DNA from: Methanopyrus sp. SNP6
GTDB lineage: Archaea; JAADCQ01; Methanopyri; Methanopyrales; Methanopyraceae
DNA: 64,000 bases
NCBI RefSeq assembly: GCF_002201895.1
Contig: NZ_CP019436.1
Location: forward strand, 199,456 to 263,455
Direction of reading: 5' to 3'
Positions 8,616-17,651 of this stretch are shown here, one piece after another. Position 1 is the first letter of the stretch. Each line of letters starts with the position of its first letter. The position numbers were made by a program, and so were the translations under genes. Below the pieces are notes generated by a model, which ran no database searches, was not told the origin of the DNA, and worked only from the letters and a program-made list of their open reading frames with translations.

Positions 8616-9728
8616 GTGAACGATCTAGAGCTCGACCCGATTGAGCTCCTGAAGGATGCCGTAGCCACTCCGAGTGTGACCGGAGAGGAACACGAGATGG
8701 TTCGTCTCCTGACGGAAGTGTTAGACGAACACGGCGTGCCTTACGAGGTAGACGATATGGGCAACGTCCTCGCTGGTGATCTGAGCGGGCTGATACTGAA
8801 CGCGCACCTCGACACGGTCCCTCCTGGTGACGGGTGGGAAGTTACGGACCCTTTCGATCCCACAATCCGCAACGGGAAGCTGTACGGACGCGGTGCGGCC
8901 GACTGTAAGGGAGGACTGGCAGCTGCGACGGCGGCGGTGGTTCAAGGGCACTACGAGGAAGTGCCGATAGGCTTGTTGGCGACTGTCGGGGAGGAATCGA
9001 GTAGTGAAGAGGACAACGGGGCCCTCCACGTCTGCAGGACCCGTGAGTTAGAGGCCCGAGCCGGAATAGTGTGTGAGCCGACGGACGGTCAAGTTCACGT
9101 GGGTGATCGTGGGAGGATTACCCTTCGAGTCACGGTGCGTGGTCGCAGTGCCCACGCCTCGACCCCGGAAATGGGGAAGAATCCCATAGAGGCCGCAACT
9201 CGCGTCGTGGAGGAACTCTCCAAGATGAGACCCACGGAGTACAGGCTGCCGGGAATCGGCATCGTGAGGTCGGACTTAACGGTCACTGGAATCGAAACGG
9301 ACGGACCTTCGAACGTGATACCGGAGCAGTGCGAGATGACCGTGGATTACAGAACGGTACCTGGGGAGAGTGCGGAAGAAGTGAAGAGGCGAGTCGAAAG
9401 GGCCGCCAAGCGGGCCGTACCCTCGGGGTTCGAAGTGAGTGTGGGTGTAAAGTCGGCTTCTCGGGCCACAGTTGTGAACGTTGAGGCGCCAGTGGTTAAG
9501 GCCGCGGTAATCGCCGCTCGTAAGGTCGGCTTACAGGGTGAGCTAGATTTCAAGCGGGGGCACTGTGACATCGAGTACTTGGTGCATGAAGCCGGACTAG
9601 ACGCCGTTATACTGGGTCCCAGCGGTGGAAACATACACGGACCGGACGAGTGGGTCAAAGTGGAGGATGTGGTGCGATGCGCCAGAGCCTATCTGACGTG
9701 TGCGAACATCCTCCCTGCACCTTACTAG
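8616..9728 (+). CDS. M20-family amidohydrolase (ArgE/DapE/LysK type)
   Basis: Zinc-dependent deacylase/peptidase. Metal ligands are visible: NAHLDTVPPG (H, D) near residue 68, GRGAADCKGGLAA near 98 and GEESSSEEDNGA near 128 (catalytic E). A dimerisation domain (VTVRGRSAHAS) is in the middle, and the final ligand histidine lies in SGGNIHGPDEW. About 370 residues, normal. It could be acetylornithine deacetylase, DapE or LysK; with argD and argB elsewhere in the window an arginine role is possible but unproven. I prefer GTG 8616 to an upstream GTG at 8580, because the homologous region begins there. Its end overlaps the opposite DUF1611 gene by 4 bp. Confidence 0.82.
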   Translation: MNDLELDPIELLKDAVATPSVTGEEHEMVRLLTEVLDEHGVPYEVDDMGNVLAGDLSGLILNAHLDTVPPGDGWEVTDPFDPTIRNGKLYGRGAADCKGGLAAATAAVVQGHYEEVPIGLLATVGEESSSEEDNGALHVCRTRELEARAGIVCEPTDGQVHVGDRGRITLRVTVRGRSAHASTPEMGKNPIEAATRVVEELSKMRPTEYRLPGIGIVRSDLTVTGIETDGPSNVIPEQCEMTVDYRTVPGESAEEVKRRVERAAKRAVPSGFEVSVGVKSASRATVVNVEAPVVKAAVIAARKVGLQGELDFKRGHCDIEYLVHEAGLDAVILGPSGGNIHGPDEWVKVEDVVRCARAYLTCANILPAPY

Positions 9729-10786
9729 CCGGGAGCCATCAAGTCTAGGACCAAGTCGCTGAACTCTTCCTCCATCTTAATCGGATCGGCCGCCGGCAGT
9801 CCGAACTCGTCCTCGATCCTTTCACACACTTCGCGGACTTCTTCCTCACAATAGTCCTTGCCGTTCACGCTCACGAACTGCACCCTCGCTCCCGTGAGCA
9901 GCGTGACCACTTCGACGACGTCCTGGAGCTCGTTAAGCAGCTCCGGTCGTGTGGTTACGACTACGCGGTCCGGGTCGCTACCTAGTAAGATAGTGAGAGC
10001 GGCTAGGGACCCACCACGTCCCGTCCCCACTTCTAACGGGTCAGCGGTGATCCCTGTCTGCGCACCCACGAGGATCAAGTCGGGTTCGTACTCCTCGTCC
10101 AGCTTCTTCACTGCACCGTAGACGGTACCGGCCGCGTGAGCCATCGGTAGGACCTGTGGGATTACCATAGCCTCCGAACCCGTAAGCAGGCTGCTAGGTT
10201 CGGTCCCTACCGAGCGTACGTTGATACCCTCTTCCTCCAAGATCCTCCTGGCAGTGTTCAAGGTGGTGAACTTCCCTGTACGGCGGCCTGTACCTACGAT
10301 CGAAACTACATCGGCGTTCACGCCCTCCTCACGCGCCTTCATTCCGTAGTGGAGGTATTCCAAGTACAGTTCGGGATCGCTCGTGTCAAAGTACTGGACC
10401 CCTCTCTTATGGGCTTCTAACCTCCAGTTCGGATCCTGAGCAACCATGTGGAGACGACCCATGTTGTACACATTAACGCCTTTCACGACGGCCTCGTCCA
10501 CAGCCTCTCTCCATTTGAGGTAATGCACGTCCTCATCGAAGACTTCCTTGGTCCATATCAGCCACTCCGCTTCCTCGAGTAGTTCCCCGAGATCCTCTAT
10601 CGGTCTTATCTCGAACTCGGGAACGTCGTCACCTACCAGCTCTTTGGTTGTTTTTCCGACCTTCCTATCCCGATAGTCGCAAATACCGACGATCTCGATG
10701 TCTGCGAACCTCAGGATCCCGGCGGCAACCTTAGTGAACGGCACCATCACGGCCCGAGTGACTTCGGGATGTTCCAACGGATCCAC
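9725..10786 (-). CDS. DUF1611 family P-loop protein
   Basis: 353 residues. The N-terminal half (1-150) looks Rossmann-like. A Walker-type loop GTGRRTGKFTT is near residue 165, and GAQTGI and the C-terminal ATP-binding strands follow. DUF1611 proteins are found in archaea and bacteria; one bacterial relative is linked to D-glutamate metabolism (DgcN), but function here is unknown. GTG start. It lies 24 bp downstream of the PolD small-subunit gene on the same strand. Confidence 0.7.
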   Translation of the reverse strand: MDPLEHPEVTRAVMVPFTKVAAGILRFADIEIVGICDYRDRKVGKTTKELVGDDVPEFEIRPIEDLGELLEEAEWLIWTKEVFDEDVHYLKWREAVDEAVVKGVNVYNMGRLHMVAQDPNWRLEAHKRGVQYFDTSDPELYLEYLHYGMKAREEGVNADVVSIVGTGRRTGKFTTLNTARRILEEEGINVRSVGTEPSSLLTGSEAMVIPQVLPMAHAAGTVYGAVKKLDEEYEPDLILVGAQTGITADPLEVGTGRGGSLAALTILLGSDPDRVVVTTRPELLNELQDVVEVVTLLTGARVQFVSVNGKDYCEEEVREVCERIEDEFGLPAADPIKMEEEFSDLVLDLMAPG

Positions 10787-10810
10787 CCCGTCCGGATGCT
10801 GTAGCGGGGT

Positions 10811-12397
10811 TCAATCGGTGAGATCCACGATTGTAAACCTACGCTTCGGGTTCTCGTACTCATCTCGACGCATGTTCAGCACGATGACGCGGCCAACCGT
10901 GGGACTTATCCCGACCTTTTTCTGGAACTCAGTCTGTTCTTGGAAAGTCGCCGTCGATATCACGTTACAACCGTTCCAGACCTCGACAGCGCTCACGTGG
11001 GTGTGTCCCACGGCGAGGACGTGCGGAAATTTCCGTATCACTAGGCGATCCTCTGGAAGTGGAGCTATCGGGACGGACCCCCCGTATATAGGTACCAGGT
11101 GACGCGCGCGGAGGCACAGCTTGACAGCTTTCCTCACCCCGTCTGGGTTGTGTTCCGCGTCGGGGTGATCGATGATTATATCGTCCAGGGACTGCCCGTG
11201 GAACAGGAGTACGTCTAGTTCTCCGTGGATCCGCACGAGCGCAGGGTTGGACGGCAAGTGAACGCCGTCGAGCTCGGTGAGTGGTTGAGCCGGATCCGAG
11301 GAGCTGAGGCTCGGCTGTGGGAGCGCTTGTCGGATGGCATCGTGGTTCCCCGGTATCACGATCACTTCGATCCAGTCCGGCAGGAGTTCCAGGTACTCCG
11401 CGAACCGCTGGTATTGCTCGTCTATATCTGCGATCTCGAGCTCTTCGCGCTGACCTGGGTAAATCCCGATCCCGTCGACCACGTCTCCGGTCACTATGAC
11501 GTACTTCACGTGACCAGCTACGGAGTCGTTCGGGTTGTTCAACCATTCCAAGAACCTGCGGAAGAGATCCTCCCTGAACTTCTTCGATCCGATGTGCACG
11601 TCTCCGATGAAGACGGCCTTCACGTCGTCCTCCACGGCCGGAACTCGACTCTTACGGTCTCCCTCACCCGGTAACGTCACCTCACCGTACCGGTCGCCGA
11701 CGAACACAACAGGACCGCGCTCGACTTTGGCGAACCCTTTGACACCGATCACCATCCCGGGAGCGACGTCTCGCCTGACCTTCTCCGAGATTTTCGGGGC
11801 TTTAGATTTCGAGATCACCACCCTGACCTTTCCCACTTCATCCTCCAAGTCGAGCAAGAACGCGCGCTCCGTTTCCCGTAAATCCGTCACCACTCCGGCG
11901 ACGCAGTAATTCCCGGGCTCACGGCGCGCCCGCTCCACGAGCTCCTCGATGTTCTTTACCCATTCCCCGTCGAGCTTGGCTTTAACGAGCGGTCGGAGTT
12001 TCTCGAGGCGATCTCGGAAGTGCGCCACGAATCCCTTCACACTACCGTCCGCGGACACGGAACGTACCTCTTCGAGGATTTCCACTTCCGCATCGACCTC
12101 GGCGGCAGGGGGCAACTTGGAGGGACGCTCCACCCGCGGGCGCGCCTCATGTTCCTCTTCACTTTCTTCCGCTCCGAGTATTTCGTAAACGTCCCCTTCC
12201 ATCCCCTCGAGGAAGTCCGGATCCACCTCTCCTCGAATCAGCTTGGCGGTGAACACGGGAAGATCCACTTCATCCGACCTCTCAAGCATTTCGGGGATAT
12301 CGTCGTCTCTCAGCTTCCGGAGCGCTTCGGGTGTTAGGAGTACGCCGTACTCTTCCGCGACCTTGCGCGCCAGTTGTTTAGCCTTTTCACTTTTCAC
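10811..12397 (-). CDS. polB: DNA polymerase D small subunit (DP1), 3'-5' exonuclease
   Basis: Proofreading and scaffold subunit of the archaeal replicative family-D polymerase. Residues 1-90 form a helical N-terminal region, followed by an acidic linker, an OB-fold domain (about 130-260) and a calcineurin-like phosphoesterase domain with all metal motifs: GDVHIGSKKF, GDVVDGIGIYPGQ, GNHDAIR and GHTHVS. The histidine-rich LLFHGQSLDD is also typical. Length 528 is typical. GTG start; only 26 bp separate it from the divergent gene at 12424, so the promoters must overlap neighbouring coding DNA. Confidence 0.95.
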   Translation of the reverse strand: MKSEKAKQLARKVAEEYGVLLTPEALRKLRDDDIPEMLERSDEVDLPVFTAKLIRGEVDPDFLEGMEGDVYEILGAEESEEEHEARPRVERPSKLPPAAEVDAEVEILEEVRSVSADGSVKGFVAHFRDRLEKLRPLVKAKLDGEWVKNIEELVERARREPGNYCVAGVVTDLRETERAFLLDLEDEVGKVRVVISKSKAPKISEKVRRDVAPGMVIGVKGFAKVERGPVVFVGDRYGEVTLPGEGDRKSRVPAVEDDVKAVFIGDVHIGSKKFREDLFRRFLEWLNNPNDSVAGHVKYVIVTGDVVDGIGIYPGQREELEIADIDEQYQRFAEYLELLPDWIEVIVIPGNHDAIRQALPQPSLSSSDPAQPLTELDGVHLPSNPALVRIHGELDVLLFHGQSLDDIIIDHPDAEHNPDGVRKAVKLCLRARHLVPIYGGSVPIAPLPEDRLVIRKFPHVLAVGHTHVSAVEVWNGCNVISTATFQEQTEFQKKVGISPTVGRVIVLNMRRDEYENPKRRFTIVDLTD

Positions 12398-12423
12398 GGA
12401 ACTACCCCCGAAACGGGATTAAG

Positions 12424-13065
12424 ATGGGATCGGTGTGGCCGTTCGGGGGCCGGCCCGGGTTGCGGTCAGTGGTATGGACGGTGCGGATAGCGGCCGCCGC
12501 GATCATCCTCGTAGCGATGACGGCTTCCGGCTTCCTTTTCGCCGTGTCGCTGACCGGGAAGTCCCCGGTCGACCCTCAGTTAGTTATGAGGATGTCCTCC
12601 GACCTGGCGCGAGGTGACTACGATGCGTTCAACCGTGATTTCGCAATGGCGTATCTACAGTTAACGTCTAGACTCCACGAAGGTTTACAAACGTTACTAG
12701 AATACCTCGGAATTAAGGCCAGATTCATAAAGGAAGAAGTTAAGGAGAAACTATTCAGGTATAGGGTCAGGGCCGCTAATTCGGAAGATGTTTGCACTAA
12801 GTTGATGGAACTAGCGCATGTTGATGATATTGCTAAAGGTAAGTTAATGGTATACGCGGATACAAAACCCGAACCGAATAAGGGTACAAAAATACTAATA
12901 AAAGCCGTCGGATATGTGGAAAGAGTGAAGATTAAGGGGGAAACTATAATTATATATTCGACACCTTACTACATTGAAGCTGAGGGAATGGGAGTTTACA
13001 ACGAGGATAAAGAGGTTGTTGTCGATGTGAACACCATCAAGCTTCGGCAGGTGAGAAAATTATGA
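12424..13065 (+). CDS. Membrane-anchored protein of unknown function with mosaic composition
   Basis: 213 residues. One N-terminal membrane segment (about 18-42, VVWTVRIAAAAIILVAMTAS) precedes an extracytoplasmic, lysine-rich, mostly helix-beta domain (SDLARGDYDAFNRDF onward). No family recognised. The first about 220 bp are GC-rich like the rest of the genome, whereas from about 12650 to 13060 the DNA is strikingly A/T-rich with codons such as AAA, ATA and TTA, suggesting that the domain was acquired or evolves differently. The stop overlaps the next ATG (ATGA). Confidence 0.6.
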   Translation: MGSVWPFGGRPGLRSVVWTVRIAAAAIILVAMTASGFLFAVSLTGKSPVDPQLVMRMSSDLARGDYDAFNRDFAMAYLQLTSRLHEGLQTLLEYLGIKARFIKEEVKEKLFRYRVRAANSEDVCTKLMELAHVDDIAKGKLMVYADTKPEPNKGTKILIKAVGYVERVKIKGETIIIYSTPYYIEAEGMGVYNEDKEVVVDVNTIKLRQVRKL

Positions 13066-13634
13066 AAGTGCCCTCTAGCTCGTTTGCGGGATTGAGGAGA
13101 ACCGTCGCAGAACTGTGTAAGGAAGTACATCGGACCGGTCTTACGATAGGAGGATCAGGGAACGTTAGCGTGCGCTCCGGTCGCTACGTAGCGGTATCGC
13201 CCTCCGGGTTCAGGTTGTCCGATGTGCGCCCGCGGCACGTGCCGATCGTCGACATAGAGGGTCGCGAAGTCCTGGGGGTCACGAAACCCACATCGGAACT
13301 GCTCATGCACTTATCCATCTACCGGGAAGTCGGTAATGGGGTCATAATTCACACTCATTCACCATACTTGACGGTGCTGGTTCACTCCGGGAACCGCCCG
13401 CTGGAGACGGAGGACATACGGAGATCCGTCGGAGAAATCGTATGGGTGGAATACCAGCCGCCCGGAAGCGAGCGTCTAGCTGAAGCCGTGGCGGAAGTAG
13501 CCCGTAAACCCATGGTAGCCGCACTGGAGCGTCATGGCGGCCTCGTCGTCGCGGATAGACCCGATGCGGCCTTGAGACTCGCGGAAGCCTTAGAAGGGGC
13601 AGCCAGGTTGGCGGTATTTAAACTTCATCCTTAA
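13062..13634 (+). CDS. Class II aldolase/adducin family protein (FucA-like)
   Basis: Zinc-dependent aldolase fold of 190 residues. GLTIGGSGNVSVR near residue 25 is the phosphate-binding start, PTSELLMHLSIYR carries the catalytic-acid region, and HTHSPYLTVL near 103 holds two zinc histidines; a third lies in RHGGLVVAD. In methanogens an L-fuculose-phosphate aldolase of this class supplies lactaldehyde for coenzyme F420, which is a plausible but unproven role. Coupled to the upstream gene by a 4-bp overlap. Confidence 0.82.
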   Translation: MKVPSSSFAGLRRTVAELCKEVHRTGLTIGGSGNVSVRSGRYVAVSPSGFRLSDVRPRHVPIVDIEGREVLGVTKPTSELLMHLSIYREVGNGVIIHTHSPYLTVLVHSGNRPLETEDIRRSVGEIVWVEYQPPGSERLAEAVAEVARKPMVAALERHGGLVVADRPDAALRLAEALEGAARLAVFKLHP

Positions 13635-13887
13635 CTTGTTCGAGGGTCGCTATCACTTGCAAGAGCACGGTGCGGGCGTATTCGGGCGTGTTTTGGTCGT
13701 TTACAACTTCCTCCAGGGTAGAGATAGCCGTGCTGGCCCGGACGCCTGGGGACTGTCCCTCTTCTTTCAACGCCTCGATCGCCTGCTTAGCCGCGCGGCG
13801 CACGTTCCTCGGGATCTGGTCGTCTTGGATAATCCGCTGTTCCAACAGGGTGCAACACTGTTCGAACTTCTCCTCGTAGTCCGACAA
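13618..13887 (-). CDS. UPF0147 family small helical protein
   Basis: 89 residues, all helical, with the family features DDQIPRNVRRAAKQAI and QNTPEYARTVLLQVI. Conserved in archaea, function unknown. It converges with the aldolase gene and the two 3' ends overlap by 17 bp. The divergent upstream neighbour is the HTH regulator at 13978; the 90-bp gap contains an A-rich box usable by either promoter. Confidence 0.85.
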   Translation of the reverse strand: MSDYEEKFEQCCTLLEQRIIQDDQIPRNVRRAAKQAIEALKEEGQSPGVRASTAISTLEEVVNDQNTPEYARTVLLQVIATLEQVKDEV

Positions 13888-13977
13888 GTCGCCACCCCCC
13901 CTCCGGTGAGGGCTGTTGCCGGGCTTCCGACACTTTGAAAAAAATCTTTCGGAACTGGATCTCGGGGGTCGTTCCTT

Positions 13978-14463
13978 ATGCGTTCCGTGACAAACCGAGA
14001 CGTAATCGAGGTGCTGATGAACGTATACAACTTGACAGAACGGCAGGCTACAGTCTCGGTCATGAGATCGGAAGGGATGTCGTATCGGGAAATAGCTGAG
14101 GAGCTAGGCATTACGGTATCGGGTGTAAGAAATCACTTAGAACAGGCTCGGATGAAGATGAAAGTAGATAATGACTTCCAAATGGCTAGGATCATAGGCA
14201 AGCTCGAAATGAGTTTAGGACCGGCGCTAGTTATTGCTATAGTGCCGGTCGATAAGTCGGAGGATGTGATCAATAGACTAATTCAGGAAGGCGAAGGAGT
14301 TACGGAAATGACTGGACGTGGCGGGTACACAGGTGAAGAACAATCCGTCCTGTTTATTATCACAGAGAACGAGAAGAATGTGCGTGAGATCATTGAAGAG
14401 GAGGTTGGACGAGAAGTCCCGATGTTCGTGATGAGGGCACCGACAGCGTTCCCTTCACACTGA
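13978..14463 (+). CDS. Predicted transcription regulator: LuxR/sigma-4-type HTH plus DUF2179-like domain
   Basis: Residues 1-62 contain a helix-turn-helix of the sigma-region-4/LuxR type (LTERQATVSVMRSEGMSYREIAEELGITVSGVRNHLEQAR). Residues 80-155 resemble the small DUF2179/PII-like domain, with ALVIAIVPVDKSEDVINRL and TGRGGYTGEEQSVLFIIT, where a GRGxYTG loop often contacts nucleotides. This suggests a one-component sensor that binds a nucleotide or anion. The gene is less GC-rich than its neighbours. ATG start; an A-rich stretch at about 13934-13944 could be its TATA region. Confidence 0.62.
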   Translation: MRSVTNRDVIEVLMNVYNLTERQATVSVMRSEGMSYREIAEELGITVSGVRNHLEQARMKMKVDNDFQMARIIGKLEMSLGPALVIAIVPVDKSEDVINRLIQEGEGVTEMTGRGGYTGEEQSVLFIITENEKNVREIIEEEVGREVPMFVMRAPTAFPSH

Positions 14464-14501
14464 GGGGGGAACCCGTCATCAAAAGGTCAGATCTGAACAA
14501 G

Positions 14502-14936
14502 ATGGCGGAACGATTGCTCGCGGGACACAAAATGCTTGGTATCCACTGCCCCGAGTGTAAGGTACCGCTGTTCCAGGACCCGAAAACGGGAACCGTGAGC
14601 TGCCCAATCTGCGGAACGGAGTTCGAGGTGATAGAAGAGGAGAAGGCGGAGAAAGTCAAGAGAGAAGCGAAGGAGCGCAGGAAGCGGGCCGAAAATGGGA
14701 AAAGGAAAACGAAGCGGGTGAAAAAGAAACTGGATAGTGGCAAAGAGGAACGGGAACCTGAGAAGGAAAAACAGAAACGTAGGCAGGAGCTCCGAAGTGG
14801 TGAGGACGTACAGAAGGTTGTCCTTCAAGTGGTCACCACCAGGTTGAAGCGGGCCGCCGAGACGAAAGATCCGGAACACGCTTTGCGGGAGCTGGAAGTT
14901 GCCGAGAAGGCACTCGAGATTCTCAAAAAGCTGTAA
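14502..14936 (+). CDS. Sjogren/scleroderma autoantigen 1 (p27)-like zinc-binding protein
   Basis: 144 residues. The N-terminus has the family pattern MAERLLAGHKML, then a zinc ribbon CPECKVPLF ... CPICGTEFEV (residues 13-40). A long highly charged Lys/Arg/Glu helix (45-100) and a helical tail follow. Role in archaea unknown. The family usually has a few more residues before the MAERLL segment, and a non-ATG start slightly upstream is possible, because the strong GGGGGG ribosome-like site at 14464 lies about 30 bp before this ATG. Confidence 0.72.
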   Translation: MAERLLAGHKMLGIHCPECKVPLFQDPKTGTVSCPICGTEFEVIEEEKAEKVKREAKERRKRAENGKRKTKRVKKKLDSGKEEREPEKEKQKRRQELRSGEDVQKVVLQVVTTRLKRAAETKDPEHALRELEVAEKALEILKKL

Positions 14937-14940
14937 GCTG

Positions 14941-16056
14941 GTGTTCGTGGGGGTGGTAAACCGCCAGTTCTCGGAGCTAGCGATCGAGTTGGAGCTCGAA
15001 GTAGGTGCCGTTCAGTTCTATGACCCAGATGACCAGCCGGGCGACGTCATGTCGTACGTACGGGAAGGGCCAGGTAGATTACTGCCCAGGTTCAGACCTC
15101 CGAACTATCGGTGGCTGATTAGGGCGCTCGAAGAACTTCAGCCAGATGTGATGGTACCCACCTCGGAGTTCGCCGTCGAAGCGGCGTTTAGGACATCCAA
15201 AAAGCTCGGCGCGGAATACGCGGGCAACGAGCCCGAGGTAGTGAACATCGCGGCGGACAAGTTGGAGCTGTTCAGTAGACTCTCCGACGTCCTTCCCATG
15301 CCAGAAACCTCGGAAGATCCATCGGAGCTCGACGTCGAGACCTTAGTCGAGAAACCCGTACGGGGAGCCGGTGGCCTAGGAGTTCGAAAGGTGAAACCCG
15401 ACGAAGCCGATCCGCGCCCGGGCACGATCTTCCAGGAGTTCGTACCTGGTCGTCACGTCAGCGTGACATTCGTCTCCGACGGGTCGGATGTCAAGGTGCT
15501 ATCGGTCAACGACCAGCTGATCAACCTGCGATCCGAGTATTCTTACAAGGGGAACCTCGTACCGTCTCCGTACTACCTGGTGCCGAGCGTAAGGGAGGAG
15601 GCACGGAAGGTCTGTGAGGTGTTAGTGGACGAGTTGGGCTTGGTCGGTTTGAACGGTATCGATGCCGTACTCAACAAGGATGGACTCCACGTCATAGAGG
15701 TTAACCCTCGACCGACCGCGGTTACGGAGTGTCTGGCACGGGTATCATGGGACAACCCCATTCGCCTTCACCTGCGAGCCTTCGATGGTAGCTTGCCAGA
15801 ACGATGGAAGATACGAGGCTGGTCGTGCAAGAGGGTCATATACGCCCCGGACACGGTGCGCGTGCCTTATCTCTCATGGGCCCGAGACAGACCACGTCCC
15901 GGTACGGTTATCCCTCGGGGTGAACCGGTGTGTTCAGTCATCTCCTCCTCGAGTACGCCTTCCGGGGCCAGATCGATGGCGAAGCGTTTGGAACGGATGG
16001 TGGTGAACCGCTTAGAGCGTGTGTCGTCGACGCCACCCACGGAGGGTTGGTACTGA
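14941..16056 (+). CDS. ATP-grasp carboxylate-amine ligase
   Basis: About 371 residues with an N-terminal Rossmann part, a central ATP-grasp nucleotide site (AADKLELFSRLSDV near 105; VEKPVRGAGGLGVRKV near 140, the lysine and glycine loop) and metal-binding end motifs GIDAVLNKDGLHVIEVNPRPT near 245. Substrate unknown; relatives ligate amino acids in cofactor synthesis (for example MfnD, PylC). The downstream neighbour is a CfbE-like ligase. GTG 14941 is chosen because it follows the previous stop by 4 bp; an in-frame TTG at 14899 is possible. The last 127 bp overlap the next gene in another frame. Confidence 0.75.
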   Translation: MFVGVVNRQFSELAIELELEVGAVQFYDPDDQPGDVMSYVREGPGRLLPRFRPPNYRWLIRALEELQPDVMVPTSEFAVEAAFRTSKKLGAEYAGNEPEVVNIAADKLELFSRLSDVLPMPETSEDPSELDVETLVEKPVRGAGGLGVRKVKPDEADPRPGTIFQEFVPGRHVSVTFVSDGSDVKVLSVNDQLINLRSEYSYKGNLVPSPYYLVPSVREEARKVCEVLVDELGLVGLNGIDAVLNKDGLHVIEVNPRPTAVTECLARVSWDNPIRLHLRAFDGSLPERWKIRGWSCKRVIYAPDTVRVPYLSWARDRPRPGTVIPRGEPVCSVISSSSTPSGARSMAKRLERMVVNRLERVSSTPPTEGWY

Positions 16057-17153
16057 GCGACGAACTGCATGAGATGGGACACGAGGTCGTACTCGTCGAT
16101 GTCTACGGGACGTGCGATGAGGCCCGGCCTTACCCGATCCTCCGTCGGGCCTTCGGAGGGTTCGATTTCATTGCCGTCCCAGTTCACTGTGGCGTGGATT
16201 TCGGAAACGTAGAAGGGCCGCAGGTAACTCATCACGCACTCGCCGGAGCCCTCGCGACTCGCTACAAGCAGGACTTTCTCTTCGAGGTTACCGGAGTAAG
16301 AGGGAAGACGACGACCGCGACTTACCTCGCGTGGATACTGGAGGAAGCAGGACACCGGCCGGCTCTGTCGACTACGGACGAGTCTCCAGTAGGTCGTCCC
16401 TCGGTCACGCCTGCCCGCGTCCTCGAAGTAGTACGCGAGACGAGCGGACCCTACGTTTGTGAGGTCTCGTTGGGGATCACTTCGGCGGCGGACTACGCGG
16501 TATTCACAGGGGCCCCTTACGACTACCCGATAGCCAGCGGATCGTCGTCCGCACTCCGCGCGAAGAAGAAGACGTTACTGGAATCGGGTGCTGAGGTAGT
16601 GGTCGAGCACCGTGAAGCAGTGAAGCTTTCGCTGATGGGTCCTAAAGTGCATCGAGTCCGTATTTCCGATGGAACCGTGAAATACGACGACATCCACGTC
16701 GAGTTCGAAGCTTTCGGCATCCCGTTCCACGACCGCTGCTTCGGACTCGCGTCCGCTACCGCGTTAATCTCCGGCCTAGCGGACAGCGAGGACGTGGAGG
16801 CTGCTCGGGCTCGGGGACCAGTCCCTTCCCGACTTGAACTCAGTGGAAACGAGCTCGTCGACGCACATCCGGCGGTGAACGAGCAGACTGTCCGGTACGC
16901 GTTGAGCGTGGCTTCGGATCTGTGGGGTAAGTACGGAGCGGTGATCGGAGGCACGTTAGGTGGTTACTGTGAGGAAGTCGATCCGGAAGCCGTGGCGGAA
17001 GTCCTGCAGGAACGCATCGAGAGAGGCGAGTTATTAGCACTGAAACTGGAAGGAAAACTCGGACGGGAAGTCGAGCGGTACCTTGAGAACGTCGATCTGC
17101 CGGAACCCGGACCGGATACTCCCACTGTTAGGATCGTCCGCAAAGGTGATTAA
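15930..17153 (+). CDS. cfbE: CfbE-like Mur ligase (putative coenzyme F430 synthetase)
   Basis: Mur-ligase family ATP-dependent ligase; in methanogens CfbE closes the gamma-lactam ring of F430. VVDATHGGLVLSDELHEMGHEV and a DVYGTCDEAR segment occur near the start, then the P-loop TGVRGKTTTATYLA near residue 118 and ASGSSSALRAKKKTLL in the centre. About 407 residues from GTG 15930. The recognisable protein begins about residue 29, but no ATG, GTG or TTG lies between, so either the 127-bp overlap with the ATP-grasp gene is real or an unusual start codon is used. Family assignment from memory of CfbE features. Confidence 0.68.
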   Translation: MFSHLLLEYAFRGQIDGEAFGTDGGEPLRACVVDATHGGLVLSDELHEMGHEVVLVDVYGTCDEARPYPILRRAFGGFDFIAVPVHCGVDFGNVEGPQVTHHALAGALATRYKQDFLFEVTGVRGKTTTATYLAWILEEAGHRPALSTTDESPVGRPSVTPARVLEVVRETSGPYVCEVSLGITSAADYAVFTGAPYDYPIASGSSSALRAKKKTLLESGAEVVVEHREAVKLSLMGPKVHRVRISDGTVKYDDIHVEFEAFGIPFHDRCFGLASATALISGLADSEDVEAARARGPVPSRLELSGNELVDAHPAVNEQTVRYALSVASDLWGKYGAVIGGTLGGYCEEVDPEAVAEVLQERIERGELLALKLEGKLGREVERYLENVDLPEPGPDTPTVRIVRKGD

Positions 17154-17186
17154 ATTGAAGGAAGGCGCGGCTCGGGGGTTCGTCCG

Positions 17187-17651
17187 TTGGCGGAAGTTCA
17201 GAGGGAGTTCGTTATGATCAAGCCGGACGGCGTGGTTAGAGGTCTGGTCGGAGAGGTGATTCGACGCCTCGAGCGCAAGGGTCTCAAAATAGTCGCGCTG
17301 GAGATGCGTCAGCTCGACCGCGAGACGGCGGAGAAGCTCTACGAAGAACATCGAGACAAGCCGTTCTTCGATGATCTCGTCGAGTACGTGACATCCGGCC
17401 CAGTTGTGGTGATGATAGTCGAGGGCCGAGAGGCCGTGAAGGTAGTTAGGAATATTATCGGCGCGACGGATCCCGCCGAAGCTGCGCCGGGTACGGTCCG
17501 CGGAGATTTCGCGCTGGATATCGGCAGGAACGTGGTACACGCCTCCGACTCTCCAGAGTCCGCCGAGCGGGAGATCGAGATAGTGTTCGGCCAGGATCTA
17601 CGCACGATAGATTACGAACGATGCGATGAGGAGTGGCTGTATGAATTATAG
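17187..17651 (+). CDS. ndk: Nucleoside diphosphate kinase
   Basis: Equilibrates nucleoside tri- and diphosphates through a phosphohistidine. 154 residues with [19 protein letters not shown] at the start, the [20 protein letters not shown] loop, and the catalytic histidine in [16 protein letters not shown] near residue 118. TTG start. Its 3' end overlaps the convergent DHH gene by 6 bp. Confidence 0.97.
   Translation: MAEVQREFVMIKPDGVVRGLVGEVIRRLERKGLKIVALEMRQLDRETAEKLYEEHRDKPFFDDLVEYVTSGPVVVMIVEGREAVKVVRNIIGATDPAEAAPGTVRGDFALDIGRNVVHASDSPESAEREIEIVFGQDLRTIDYERCDEEWLYEL

Noticed and set aside
14464-14501. An earlier start for the p27-like zinc protein
   Set aside because: No ATG, GTG or TTG in frame between the strong G-run at 14464 and ATG 14502; left as an uncertainty.
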